Source: Gordonia gummivorans (GTDB taxonomy: Bacteria; Actinomycetota; Actinomycetes; Mycobacteriales; Mycobacteriaceae). From it: DNA of 64,000 nt. The DNA is taken from the NCBI RefSeq assembly GCF_022513585.1, contig NZ_JAKWBF010000004.1:178611-242610 (forward strand). The letters are read 5' to 3'. The position numbers and the translations under genes are program-made. Positions 1 to 8,183 of the stretch are shown one piece after another. Position 1 is the stretch's first letter; each line of letters opens with the position of its first letter. Below the pieces are notes generated by a model that saw nothing but the letters and a program-made list of their open reading frames with translations, was not told the origin of the DNA and searched no databases.

Positions 1-489
1 CTCCGCGAGCCAGGTGATGGCCTCGACGTCGAGGTGGTTGGTCGGCTCGTCGAGGGCGAGGATGTCGTGATCGCCGGCGAGCAGCCGGGCCAGCGAGACG
101 CGTCGCCGTTGCCCGCCGGACAGCGATTTGACCGGGGCGTTCCAGTCGACGTCGCCGAGCAGACCGGCGATGACGTCGCGGATTCGCGGGTCCGACGCCC
201 ATTCGTGTTCGGGTCGGTCGCCGACCACCACGTCGCCGACCGTTTGATCGCCGTCGAACACATCGGCCTGATCCAGCACACCTACTCGGACCCCGCCGCG
301 GACCGTCACGCGGCCCGAGTCGGGCTCGCGCCGCCCGGCCAGCATCGCCAGCAGGCTGGACTTGCCGTCACCGTTGCGTCCGACGATGCCGATCCGGTCG
401 CCCTCGTTGACGCCGAGGGACACCGAGTCGAAGACCTTGGTCGTCGGATACTCCAGGCCGAGGGCTTCTGCCCCGAGAAGATGTGCCAC
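1..489 (-). CDS. ABC-F family ATPase, N-terminal part (cut by window edge)
   Basis: Only the first 163 codons are present, because the gene runs off the left edge of the window. It starts with GTG at 489 (MAHLLGAEALGLEYPT). Walker A is GRNGDGKS near residue 40, the signature is LSGGQRRR, and Walker B is ALDEPTNHLD, which carries the NHLD ending typical of ABC-F (EttA/Uup-like) proteins. ABC-F proteins have two ATPase domains and no membrane domain; they act on ribosomes in translation quality control or antibiotic resistance. In many actinobacteria an ABC-F gene lies near ispE and pth, which fits this neighbourhood. The second ATPase domain lies outside the window, so the subfamily cannot be set. 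Confidence 0.9.
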   Translation of the reverse strand, partial: MAHLLGAEALGLEYPTTKVFDSVSLGVNEGDRIGIVGRNGDGKSSLLAMLAGRREPDSGRVTVRGGVRVGVLDQADVFDGDQTVGDVVVGDRPEHEWASDPRIRDVIAGLLGDVDWNAPVKSLSGGQRRRVSLARLLAGDHDILALDEPTNHLDVEAITWLAE

Positions 490-513
490 CCGACAACGCT
501 AACCGAGGTGGGA

Positions 514-1461
514 TTACCGCCTGATGGCGCCGTTCACCATCATTGCGATGGCCAGTGCGCCGGCCTGGTTGAGGTGGAACGGATAGGCGATGGTGTTGGA
601 CAACGCGGATTCGTACCAGGGGTTGATGAGGTTGCACGGATCGTGCCCGGCAGAGAGGCGATTGGCGTCGACGAAGGTTCCGTTCACCTTCACCGTCGCC
701 CGCCAGAGCGCGCCGTTCGCGCGGTTGAACACCCGGTTCATGTAGCGGGTGTCGGGGTCGCTGAGCGGCACCATCGGCCAGCAGCCGTGGTTGCCCATGA
801 AGCCGCCGATGCCGACGACGATGATCTGTGCGCGGGGCGCCTTGCGTCGGATCGCCTTGAGCGCAGGCGTGACCCGGTTCTCCATCGTCGCGATTCGCGC
901 GCGGACCTCGTTCTCGACGCTACGACTGTGCCGGCAGCGTCGATCCTGGAACGGCGCGGTGGTGCATCGGGCGTAGATCCGGCCCCAGGCCATGTCGTTG
1001 CCGCCGATGCTGACGGTGATCAGCTCGGCGTCGCGCGGGACCAGATACAGCTGCGGCACCTTGTATCCGGCGTTGGTGCGCTGCCCGTAGGCATAGAGGT
1101 TTGCCGACTTCGCGCCTGCACAGGAGGTGTCGACGTAGCGGCGGGGAAGCGTCATCGCGGCGACGTAGAGCGGGTAGTTCAGCAACGACCGTTTGCAGCC
1201 GAGGAAGTAGTCGGGCGTCATGGAGAAGAATGCGCCCGACGCGCGGGAATCGCCCATCGCGACATAGGGGCCGTGGTTGTAGCGGACGGGCTGGACGACC
1301 GGTGCGGCGTTGGGTTCGGCGTGAGCCGGCGACCACGCGGCGGACACCAAGGAAACGACGAAAGCGGTCACCAGGACCAACGTCACGCCGCGCCCGATCC
1401 CCCGATGTGTCCCCCCTCGACGTACCACCCGAACCACTCGTCCACTCACTTTCGCCAACAA
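514..1461 (-). CDS. Secreted SGNH/GDSL-type esterase or lipase
   Basis: This is a predicted exported serine hydrolase of about 311-315 residues. A hydrophobic segment at roughly residues 27-44 is followed by an Ala-His-Ala site, which looks like a Sec signal peptide. The nucleophile block is GDSRASG (Ser72), the oxyanion block is GGND (153-156), and the catalytic His is probably His296 in PFHLN. These are SGNH-family blocks I, III and V. Several Cys residues suggest disulfides, as in actinobacterial secreted lipases. The longest frame begins with TTG at 1461; an in-frame GTG at 1449 is equally possible, and neither has a clear ribosome binding site. The substrate is not predictable. Confidence 0.88.
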   Translation of the reverse strand: MLAKVSGRVVRVVRRGGTHRGIGRGVTLVLVTAFVVSLVSAAWSPAHAEPNAAPVVQPVRYNHGPYVAMGDSRASGAFFSMTPDYFLGCKRSLLNYPLYVAAMTLPRRYVDTSCAGAKSANLYAYGQRTNAGYKVPQLYLVPRDAELITVSIGGNDMAWGRIYARCTTAPFQDRRCRHSRSVENEVRARIATMENRVTPALKAIRRKAPRAQIIVVGIGGFMGNHGCWPMVPLSDPDTRYMNRVFNRANGALWRATVKVNGTFVDANRLSAGHDPCNLINPWYESALSNTIAYPFHLNQAGALAIAMMVNGAIRR

Positions 1462-1545
1462 ACATCCGACACCGGCCCCGGCGCTCAGCAGATTCTAAGG
1501 CACGACCCACTTTCTCGGGTCAACTATGGCGTACGCCACATTTGC

Positions 1546-2739
1546 TCACCTGTCGCGGTACTCCCGCAGCAGGCCGCGGCTGATGATCTGCTTCTGGATC
1601 TCGCTCGTGCCCTCGCCGATCAGCAGAAACGGCGCCTCACGCATCAGACGTTCGATCTCGTATTCCTTCGAGTAGCCGTAGCCGCCATGGATGCGGAAGC
1701 TGGCCTGGGTGACCTCGGCGCAGTATTCGCTGGTCAGGTACTTGGCCATGCCCGCGGCGACGTCGTTGCGTTCCCCCGAGTCCTTGAGGCGTGCCGCGTT
1801 GACCATCATCAGGTGTCCGGCCTCCACCTTGGTGGCCATCTCGGCGAGCGAGAACGCCACCGCCTGGTGTTCGGCGATGGGCTTGCCGAAGGTGCTGCGC
1901 TGCTGTGCGTATCGGACGGCGAGTTCGAAAGCGCGCTGCGCCACCCCGCACGCCCGGGCAGACACGTTCACGCGGCCGACCTCCACACCGTCCATCATGT
2001 GGGCGAACCCGCGGCCGCTGACCCCGCCCAGAATGTCGGTTCGCTCGGCGCGGTAGTCGTCGAAGATGAGTTCGGTGGTGTCGATGCCCTTGTAACCCAT
2101 CTTCTCGATCTTCCCGGGGATCGTCAGGCCCGGTTTGATCTCGCCGAAGCCCGACGGTTTCTCGATCAGGAAGGTCGTCAGATTGTGGTGCGGTTTCTCG
2201 GCACCTTCGTCGGTGCGGACCAGTGCGGCCACCAGGGTGGACGATGCGCCGTTGGTCAGCCACATCTTCTGACCGTTGATCCGGTAGCCGTCGCCGTCGG
2301 CCTTGGCGGTCGTCTTGATGGCCGCGACGTCGGACCCGAGGTCGGGTTCGCTCATCGAGAAGGCGCCGCGCACCTCGCCGGTGGCCATGCGCGGCAAGAA
2401 GTGCTGCTTCTGTTCGTCGGTGCCGTGCTGGCGGATCATGTAGGCGACGATGAAGTGCGTGTTGATCACCCCGGACACGCTCATCCAGCCGCGCGCCAGT
2501 TCTTCCACACACAGCGCGTAGGTGAGCAGCGACTCGCCGAGGCCCCCGTACTCGTCGGGAATCATCAGGCCGAACAGGCCCATCTCGCGCATGTCGGCCA
2601 CGATCTTCTCGGGGTAGGCGTCGGCATGCTCGAGTTCGTTTGCGGCCGGGATGATCTCGCGGTCGACGTAGGACCGGACGGTGGCGAGGATGTCGCGCTG
2701 GAACTCGGTGAGATCGAGGGTCTGGGCGATGCGGGCCAT
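1546..2739 (-). CDS. Acyl-CoA dehydrogenase
   Basis: This 397-residue flavoprotein has the normal length for an acyl-CoA dehydrogenase, catalysing FAD-dependent alpha,beta-dehydrogenation of an acyl-CoA thioester. The order is N-terminal helical domain, middle beta domain (AFSMSEPDLGSD, KMWLTNG) and C-terminal helical domain (HGGYGYSKEYEIERLMRE). The likely catalytic base is the Glu in the late motif EGTSEIQ. ATG at 2739 was chosen because the protein begins MARIAQTLDLTEFQRD, where family homology starts; the frame itself stays open farther upstream. The gene is divergent from a thiolase at 2873. The two share a 133-bp palindrome-rich control region, which suggests joint control of one acyl-CoA degradation route. 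Confidence 0.93.
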   Translation of the reverse strand: MARIAQTLDLTEFQRDILATVRSYVDREIIPAANELEHADAYPEKIVADMREMGLFGLMIPDEYGGLGESLLTYALCVEELARGWMSVSGVINTHFIVAYMIRQHGTDEQKQHFLPRMATGEVRGAFSMSEPDLGSDVAAIKTTAKADGDGYRINGQKMWLTNGASSTLVAALVRTDEGAEKPHHNLTTFLIEKPSGFGEIKPGLTIPGKIEKMGYKGIDTTELIFDDYRAERTDILGGVSGRGFAHMMDGVEVGRVNVSARACGVAQRAFELAVRYAQQRSTFGKPIAEHQAVAFSLAEMATKVEAGHLMMVNAARLKDSGERNDVAAGMAKYLTSEYCAEVTQASFRIHGGYGYSKEYEIERLMREAPFLLIGEGTSEIQKQIISRGLLREYRDR

Positions 2740-2776
2740 GTGGTCAGCTCCGTTGCTTCTCGGCAGTGATGGCGCC

Positions 2777-2826
2777 GTGTGAGTGTCACACATCGCGGGA
2801 CCCGGGGGTGGCCCGGGATGTGTGAC
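2777..2826. promoter_or_regulatory. Palindromic operator region between divergent acyl-CoA dehydrogenase and thiolase
   Basis: Two overlapping inverted repeats lie between the divergent starts at 2739 and 2873. The first is GTGTGA-gtg-TCACAC at 2777-2791. The second has 10-bp arms, GTCACACATC at 2785-2794 and GATGTGTGAC at 2817-2826, which are exact reverse complements separated by 22 bp. This is the expected architecture for a dimeric repressor controlling both genes, probably responding to an acyl-CoA. The regulator is not identifiable here. The first motif resembles a CRP-family half-site pair but has a 3-bp instead of a 6-bp spacer. Confidence 0.6.
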
Positions 2827-2872
2827 GTGTAGAACGATTCTCGGTGCCACAACTGCCCGAGAGGACCACCCC

Positions 2873-4096
2873 ATGCGTGAGATCGTCATCTGCGAACCGC
2901 TCCGCACACCGATCGGCCGGTATGGCGGGATGTTCGCCTCGCTCACGGCCGTCGACCTGGGTGTCGCCGTGCTGACCGGCCTGCTGGAGCGGACGGGCCT
3001 GCTCCCCGATGCCGTCGACGACGTGATCCTCGGGCAGTGCAACCCCAACAGTGAGGCCCCGGCCATCGGACGTGTGGTGGCGCTCGACGCCGGGCTCGGG
3101 GTGGCCGTGCCCGGTATGCACGTCGATCGTCGGTGCGGTTCCGGCTTGCAGGCGGTGATCCAGGCCGGTCTGCAGGTCGCCGCCGGCGCCGACGACGTGG
3201 TGATCGCCGGAGGGACCGAGTCGATGAGCAATGCGTCGTTCTACTCGCTGGACATGCGGTGGGGCGGTGCGCGGTCGGGTGTCGAGGTGCACGACAGCCT
3301 CGCGCGCGCTCGCACGACGTCGGGTGGACGGAATCACCCGGTCGCGGGCGGGATGATCGAGACCGCGGAGAACCTGCGTCGGGAGTACGGCATCGAGCGT
3401 GTCGAGCAGGACGAGTTGTCGTTGGCATCGCACGAGCGCGCGGTCCGCGCCCAGCGCGACGGCATCTTCGCCGAGGAGATCATCCCGGTGCGGGTGGCCG
3501 GGCGTAAGGGCGAGACGATCATCGACACCGACGAGCACCCGCGCCCCGACATCTCGATGGACGCGTTGGCGCGACTGAAACCGATACTGGTGGAGACGGA
3601 TTCGGAGGCGACGGTCACCGCGGGCAATGCCAGCGGGCAGAACGACGCGGCGTCGATGTGCGTGGTGACGACACCCGACGTCGCACACCGTCACGGCCTG
3701 GTGCCGATGGTGCGCCTGGTGTCGTGGGCGACGGCGGGAGTGCCGCCGGAGACGATGGGCATCGGTCCGGTGCCGGCGACCGCCAAGGCTCTGGGACTCG
3801 CCGGCCTCTCACTCGACGACGTCGGCCTCATCGAGCTCAACGAGGCGTTCGCCGCGCAGGCGCTCGCGGTGACGCGGGAGTGGGGGTTCGGGACATTCGG
3901 TGCCGGAACGGGTTTCGACCGGACCAACGTCAACGGCTCCGGAATCTCGCTGGGCCACCCGGTCGGCGCCACGGGTGGGCGCATGCTCGCGACGCTAGCC
4001 CGCGAAATGCGTCGTCGCTCAGTGCGTTACGGACTCGAGACGATGTGCATCGGCGGCGGACAGGGGCTTGCCGCGGTGTTCGAACTGGTGGATTGA
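2873..4096 (+). CDS. Acetyl-CoA C-acyltransferase (thiolase)
   Basis: This 407-residue protein fits the thiolase II family. It would cleave 3-ketoacyl-CoA (or condense acetyl-CoA units) through an acyl-Cys intermediate. The nucleophile is Cys88 in DRRCGSGLQAV. The other active-site blocks are NEAFA, GHPVGATGGR (His362) and CIGGGQG (Cys392), so the full set is present. ATG at 2873 was chosen over an upstream ATG in the same frame because MREIVICEPLRTPIGR is the family N-terminus and a GAGAGGA sequence lies about 8 nt upstream. The divergent acyl-CoA dehydrogenase suggests a role in beta-oxidation or branched-chain acid breakdown; the exact substrate is unknown. Confidence 0.94.
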   Translation: MREIVICEPLRTPIGRYGGMFASLTAVDLGVAVLTGLLERTGLLPDAVDDVILGQCNPNSEAPAIGRVVALDAGLGVAVPGMHVDRRCGSGLQAVIQAGLQVAAGADDVVIAGGTESMSNASFYSLDMRWGGARSGVEVHDSLARARTTSGGRNHPVAGGMIETAENLRREYGIERVEQDELSLASHERAVRAQRDGIFAEEIIPVRVAGRKGETIIDTDEHPRPDISMDALARLKPILVETDSEATVTAGNASGQNDAASMCVVTTPDVAHRHGLVPMVRLVSWATAGVPPETMGIGPVPATAKALGLAGLSLDDVGLIELNEAFAAQALAVTREWGFGTFGAGTGFDRTNVNGSGISLGHPVGATGGRMLATLAREMRRRSVRYGLETMCIGGGQGLAAVFELVD

Positions 4097-4168
4097 GCCG
4101 CCGCAGCGTGGGCCCGCATTTCCGCTCCCTGAGCTGAGCGGGAGTAGCGCTTGCCGCCACCGCTCCCT

Positions 4169-4204
4169 GATCCGAAGAGTTCGGTGACCGACGCTCTGAC
4201 CTGG
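4169..4204 (+). repeat. Repeat segment S1, copy 1
   Basis: This 36-bp segment matches the reverse complement of 16406-16441 at 33 of 36 positions by eye. It includes GATCCGAAGAGTTCGGTGAC, itself partly palindromic (CCGAAGAGTTCGG). It lies about 20 bp before the triple-hairpin element. Confidence 0.8.
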
Positions 4205-4224
4205 GCAAATACGCTTGCATCGTG

Positions 4225-4339
4225 CCGAAAAATCTAGGGGAAGAACTTCCTCCCCTAAGTTCCAAGTCGTCCCCGCGAAAATTTGTGGGGAGGACTCCAA
4301 GGGTCGGGGAAGAAGTTTCTTCCCCTATTTTCTGTGCGG
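4225..4339. repeat. Triple-hairpin palindromic element, copy A
   Basis: The outer ends are AAAATCTAGGGGAAGAA on the left and TTCTTCCCCTATTTT on the right, near-perfect inverted repeats. Each end folds on itself as AGGGGAAGAA..TTC(C)TCCCCT. A third central stem surrounds an AT-rich GCGAAAATTT core. The same layout occurs at 16094-16216, 54677-54793 and, cut by the window end, 63934-64000. It encodes no protein and is short enough for a MITE-like or REP-like element or a structured RNA. Confidence 0.82.
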
Positions 4340-4404
4340 TCCCAGGCCGGACGACCACCCTTGTCTGGGTGCTCGTCGGCGTGTCGCGAACCGAGAACCG
4401 CGTT

Positions 4405-4452
4405 CTTCCCGCCTCCACGATCGCCGACGACGTCGGCGGGTGGGTCGCTGAT
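4405..4452 (+). repeat. Repeat module M, copy 1
   Basis: This 48-bp module begins CTTCCCGCCTCCACGATCGC and ends GGGTCGCTGAT. It matches the reverse complement of 16014-16061 at 46 of 48 positions. It contains an internal palindrome (CGCCGACGACGTCGGCG). Shortened relatives starting TTCCCGCCTC occur at about 28160, 28328 and 54947. Confidence 0.82.
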
Positions 4453-4607
4453 ACCCAAATAGCCCATTTGCCCTGGTCACGACGCCACCCCCGTGGCCGC
4501 AACACTGAGGTTCAAGGCTCTCGGCCGGCGCCTGGATCACCTAGCCAGCGGTGGACGGCGGCTTCGAGGCTCTCGGCCGGCGGAGTGGGGTGGGTGCGCA
4601 AACCGGC

Positions 4608-5405
4608 TCAAGCAACCGGCGGCAACCCCAGCGAGCACGACGACGCGAAATCGTCGATCAGCCGGCCCGTGCGTTCAGGCTGGATGAGCGGAAACAGGTG
4701 GCTCGCACCGGGGATGACGGTGAGTGCGGTGGCGTCGGATACGGCTTCGAATCGGCGTTCGTGCGCGCGGAACGGATCGCGTCCGCCGTTGACGAGTGCG
4801 ATGGGACCCGGGAATCGCCCCAGTTCGCCCAGTGCGTCGAAATGCCGTACCTCGCCGACCACGTCGGAGATCGCGACCAGGGCCAGACCGCCGATCTCCA
4901 TGTCGTCGGACACCTGACGACCGACGGTCACCCGGGTGAGCCAGCGGCTGATGGCGGCCGCCTCTTTCGGTAGGAAAGCGGTTGCCGCACCGAAGATCTG
5001 GAACGGCAGCGCGAACACGCGGCCGGGTTGGACGGTGGCGCACATCGGCATCACCCCGGCGACGAGTTCGGGATGCCGGCCGGCGACGGCCATCGCCACG
5101 TAGCCACCCATCGACATCCCGGCGATCACAGCTGGCCGGCCGAAGCCCTCGATCGCCGCGACCGCGGTGGCGACTGCGCCGTCGAGCGTGAAGGTTTCGG
5201 CCTGGCGCGCCCCGTGCCCGGGGAGGTCGGGATGCACGACGCGGCGGTTGGGGATGGCGGCGGCGATGCGGTGCAACGACTCGCCGCTCACCCGGATGCC
5301 GTGCACGAGAACGACTGGTGTGGCGTCATGAACAGAGGTCACCCCAGGCAGCGTGCAGGTTGTGGCTGGCGTGGCGGTGGCCGGGAGGAAAACGTCGGGT
5401 GACAA
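4608..5405 (-). CDS. Alpha/beta-fold hydrolase
   Basis: This 265-residue protein has the alpha/beta hydrolase layout. It shows VHGIRVSG (oxyanion HG at 35-36), the nucleophile elbow GMSMGG (Ser98), a probable acid in GGRDPF, and the catalytic His236 in GASHLFPL. It lacks a signal peptide and is probably cytosolic. It starts 6 bp after the stop of the ABC-F gene at 5412 and is most likely co-transcribed with it. The substrate cannot be inferred; esterase, lactonase or thioesterase-like activity are all possible. Confidence 0.87.
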   Translation of the reverse strand: MSPDVFLPATATPATTCTLPGVTSVHDATPVVLVHGIRVSGESLHRIAAAIPNRRVVHPDLPGHGARQAETFTLDGAVATAVAAIEGFGRPAVIAGMSMGGYVAMAVAGRHPELVAGVMPMCATVQPGRVFALPFQIFGAATAFLPKEAAAISRWLTRVTVGRQVSDDMEIGGLALVAISDVVGEVRHFDALGELGRFPGPIALVNGGRDPFRAHERRFEAVSDATALTVIPGASHLFPLIQPERTGRLIDDFASSCSLGLPPVA

Positions 5406-5411
5406 CCCCGT

Positions 5412-7025
5412 TCAGCTGTCGTCTCCCAGCGCAACAGTGCGGTCGATGCCGATCGCGTCGAGGAAACCACTGTCGTGCGACACGACGAGCAGTGCACCAG
5501 TCCAGTTGTTGAGGGCGTCGGCCAACTGGGTGACGGTGTCGAGATCGAGGTTGTTGGTCGGCTCGTCGAGGACTATCAGTTTCGGGGCGAGCGAAGCGAC
5601 GGGGGATTGATGCGGGGCGAGCGAAGCGACGGGGGATTGATTCGGCGGAGACTCACGAAGGAGTGCCGACGCCAGGGCGACTCGTAGCCGTTCGCCGCCG
5701 GAGAGTTCTTCGACCGCGCGCTCGGCACGTGCACCTCGAAACAGGAACCGGGCCAGGTGCGCACGGACCTGCTGTGCCGGAATGTCGGGATGTGCCGCGC
5801 TGAGTTCGTCGGCGATGCTGCGGTGCGGATCGTCGAAGCCGAATCGCTGTGGCACATAGGCAAACGGGACGACGATCCGCCCGGTGTCGATCAGTTCGGT
5901 GATGAGCGTGGACTTCCCGGACCCGTTGGGGCCCACGAGCGCGACCCGCTCTGGACCGTCGATGCGCAGTCGGTCGTCGGTGATGACCTGCGCGTGGGCT
6001 GCCAGTTCCACTGTCGGCACGGTGATTCGGGTAGCGCGATCGTCGCGGAGGTCCGCACGTGCGGCGTCGAGCCGGGCGGATGCCGCAGTGACGTCGTCGC
6101 GATGGGCGTTGCGCAGCTTGCCGGCCGAGACTTGCGCTGCATCCCGCCGCAGGTGCGCGATGATCTTCGGGACCCGTTTCTCCCGTTCGGCCTTGTCGGC
6201 GGTGCGGGCGCGGCGGTCGAGCTTGATCTGTGCGTCGACGAGTTCGCGCTTCTGCTTGCGCAGATCCCCGGCCGCGGTCGTCGCGGTCGCGACCGCCGCG
6301 TCCTGCTCGGCGTCGACGACCTCCCGGTAGTGCGTGTACGGACCACCGAAGAGTCGGACCGAACCACGGTACAACTCGAGCGTGGCGTCGACCCGGTCGA
6401 GGAGTTCGAGGTCGTGGCTGACCACCACCACGGTTCCGGTGAAGGCATCGAGAGCATCGAAAAGCCTTGCTCGCGAGCGACTGTCGAGGTTGTTGGTCGG
6501 TTCGTCGAGCAACAGGACGGCCGGGCGGAGCAGCAGGCGGGCAGCGATCGCCAGCAGCGTGGCCTCACCGCCGGACAGACCGCCGACTCTGCGGTCGAGG
6601 TCTGTCGGCAACCCGAGTTTCGACAGCTCGGAGATCGCGCGATGTTCGATGTCCCACTCGTCTCCGACGACGGCGAAGTCGCGTTCGTCGACGGAGCCCG
6701 CCTCGATCCGACGGATCGCGTCGGCCACCGATGCCACGCCGAGGGCGGCGGCGATCGTCGTCGTGGGCTCGTCGAAGCTGTGCTGCGGAACAAGAGCCAC
6801 GGCGCCGTGTGTGGTGACCGACCCGGAACTCGGCCGCAGTCGGCCGGCGATCAGTGCGAGCAGCGTCGACTTGCCCGCGCCGTTGGCGCCCACGAGCGAG
6901 TGCACACCCGTGCCGACGGTGAACGACAGGCCGTCGAACACCGGTGTGCCGTCCGGCCACGCGAAGGTGACGTCCGAGAAGGTGATGGGGGCCGACGATG
7001 GTGCGCCGAAATGAGATGCGGTCAT
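5412..7025 (-). CDS. ABC-F family ATPase with an in-frame decapeptide repeat
   Basis: This 537-residue protein has two ATPase domains. The first has Walker A GANGAGKS, signature LSGGEATL and LLLDEPTNNLD. The second has Walker A GPNGSGKS, signature LSGGERLR and IVLDEPTNNLD. A charged linker (RKQKRELVDAQIKLDRRART...) joins them. There is no membrane segment, so this is an ABC-F protein, probably acting on the ribosome (Lsa/Msr or housekeeping type). Between the second signature and Walker B it carries two copies of QSPVASLAP, an unusual insertion at a normally conserved spacing. It is the first gene of a pair with the hydrolase at 4608. Confidence 0.92.
   Translation of the reverse strand: MTASHFGAPSSAPITFSDVTFAWPDGTPVFDGLSFTVGTGVHSLVGANGAGKSTLLALIAGRLRPSSGSVTTHGAVALVPQHSFDEPTTTIAAALGVASVADAIRRIEAGSVDERDFAVVGDEWDIEHRAISELSKLGLPTDLDRRVGGLSGGEATLLAIAARLLLRPAVLLLDEPTNNLDSRSRARLFDALDAFTGTVVVVSHDLELLDRVDATLELYRGSVRLFGGPYTHYREVVDAEQDAAVATATTAAGDLRKQKRELVDAQIKLDRRARTADKAEREKRVPKIIAHLRRDAAQVSAGKLRNAHRDDVTAASARLDAARADLRDDRATRITVPTVELAAHAQVITDDRLRIDGPERVALVGPNGSGKSTLITELIDTGRIVVPFAYVPQRFGFDDPHRSIADELSAAHPDIPAQQVRAHLARFLFRGARAERAVEELSGGERLRVALASALLRESPPNQSPVASLAPHQSPVASLAPKLIVLDEPTNNLDLDTVTQLADALNNWTGALLVVSHDSGFLDAIGIDRTVALGDDS
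5581..5640 (-). repeat. 30-bp tandem duplication inside the ABC-F gene
   Basis: Two adjacent 30-bp units (5581-5610 and 5611-5640) differ only in their first three bases (ttc versus tgc). The shared core is GCGAGCGAAGCGACGGGGGA on the plus strand. Being a multiple of three, the duplication keeps the frame and adds ten residues per unit to the second ATPase domain. Confidence 0.93.
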
Positions 7026-7167
7026 GAAAACTCCCGAGATGGTGGCGGATCACGCGATGGGCGGTGTCCGCGGCGACGTGCGGACGCATCTCAGCTGTTC
7101 ATGATGGCTCCACCGTAACGCCCGGGTGGGTCGGGATGTCAAGTTGGTTTCGCGCTACCGTGACGGC

Positions 7168-8169
7168 ATGTCGCTTATTCGTACCTCGGTCGCCAACGGT
7201 GTCGGTGAAGTCATCCTCGATCGCCCCAAGGCGCTCAACGCGCTGGATCAGAGCATGATCGACGACATGCATGCGGTCCTCACCGTCTGGGCCGACGACG
7301 ACTCGGTCGAGACGGTGCTCGTCACCTCGGCGAGCGACCGCGCATTCTGTGCGGGCGGCGACATCCGTGCGATCCGCGACCACGCCGTCGATGGCGACAT
7401 CGACGCGATCACCCACTACTTCCACAGCGAGTACCGCCTCGACCAACTCGTCGCCGACTATCCGAAGGCCTATGTCAGCCTCATCGACGGCGCCGCGATG
7501 GGCGGTGGACTGGGAATCAGTGTGCACGGCGAGATCCGGGTGGTGACCGAGAAGGCCCTCATCGCGATGCCGGAGACCGCGATCGGCTTCTTCCCGGACA
7601 TCGGCTCCACGTATTTCCTGCCGCGGCTGCCCGACGGCGTCGGAATGTGGCTGGGGCTCACCGGTGCTCGTATTCGCGGCATCGACGCGGTGGCGGTCGG
7701 CCTCGCCACCCATTTCGTCGCGTCCGCGGATCTGCCGGACGTCGCCGACGCGATCCGGTCGGGCGCGCCGCTCGCCGACGCCCTCGCGACGTCGGGAACC
7801 GACGAAACCAGCGACGTGCCACTACGCAAGATCGGGGAGTACTTCGCCGACGACAACGTCGTGGCGATCGTCGGCGGCCTGCGCGGCGCGGTCGGCGACG
7901 AGTGGGCCGCCGAGATGCTGGCGCTGATCGAGAACGCCTCGCCGACAAGCCTGTTGGTCACCGCAGCGATGGTGAAGGCGGGCGCGCGATCGGGTCTCGA
8001 CGAATGCTTCGATCGCGAACTCCATGCAGCACAACGGATCACAACCACCAACGACTTCCTCGAAGGAGTCCGGGCGGTACTGGTCGACAAGGATCGCAAC
8101 CCGCATTTCGACCCCGCCACCATCGAGGCGGTCGACCCGGCCGTCGTGGCCACGATCGTCGGGGACTGA
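7168..8169 (+). CDS. 3-hydroxyisobutyryl-CoA hydrolase (enoyl-CoA hydratase/isomerase family)
   Basis: This 333-residue crotonase-fold protein is longer than plain enoyl-CoA hydratases (about 260). It carries motifs typical of 3-hydroxyisobutyryl-CoA hydrolases: AFCAGGDIRAI, GGGLGISVHG and FFPDIGSTYFLPRLP. That enzyme releases 3-hydroxyisobutyrate from its CoA ester in valine breakdown. The start is ATG at 7168 (MSLIRTSVANGVGEVILDRP); the frame extends upstream, but homology begins here. The gene converges with a lipoprotein gene only 14 bp away. A broader enoyl-CoA hydratase role cannot be excluded from sequence alone. Confidence 0.88.
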   Translation: MSLIRTSVANGVGEVILDRPKALNALDQSMIDDMHAVLTVWADDDSVETVLVTSASDRAFCAGGDIRAIRDHAVDGDIDAITHYFHSEYRLDQLVADYPKAYVSLIDGAAMGGGLGISVHGEIRVVTEKALIAMPETAIGFFPDIGSTYFLPRLPDGVGMWLGLTGARIRGIDAVAVGLATHFVASADLPDVADAIRSGAPLADALATSGTDETSDVPLRKIGEYFADDNVVAIVGGLRGAVGDEWAAEMLALIENASPTSLLVTAAMVKAGARSGLDECFDRELHAAQRITTTNDFLEGVRAVLVDKDRNPHFDPATIEAVDPAVVATIVGD

Positions 8170-8183
8170 AGTCCGGACGCACC

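Larger units (their letters stand above)
4097..4607. other. Long intergenic region filled with repeats
   Basis: About 510 bp lie between the convergent ends of the thiolase and an alpha/beta hydrolase gene. I see no credible gene. The region holds, in order, a 36-bp segment shared with 16406-16441 (S1), a triple-hairpin element (4225-4339) and a 48-bp module shared with 16014-16061 (M). AT-rich blocks around the hairpins contrast with the GC-rich flanks. Confidence 0.85.

Noticed and set aside
34..2769. Open plus-strand frame of 911 codons across the first 2.7 kb
   Set aside because: It runs opposite to an ABC-F gene, an SGNH hydrolase and an acyl-CoA dehydrogenase whose motifs are complete. 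Its translation is His/Asp/Val-rich with no domain, the usual antisense shadow in high-GC DNA.
4225..4339. Triple-hairpin element as a simple rho-independent terminator
   Set aside because: It has three separate stems and terminal inverted repeats, and the fourth copy lies after a gene already 60 bp away. A plain terminator would not explain the shared flanks or the structure.
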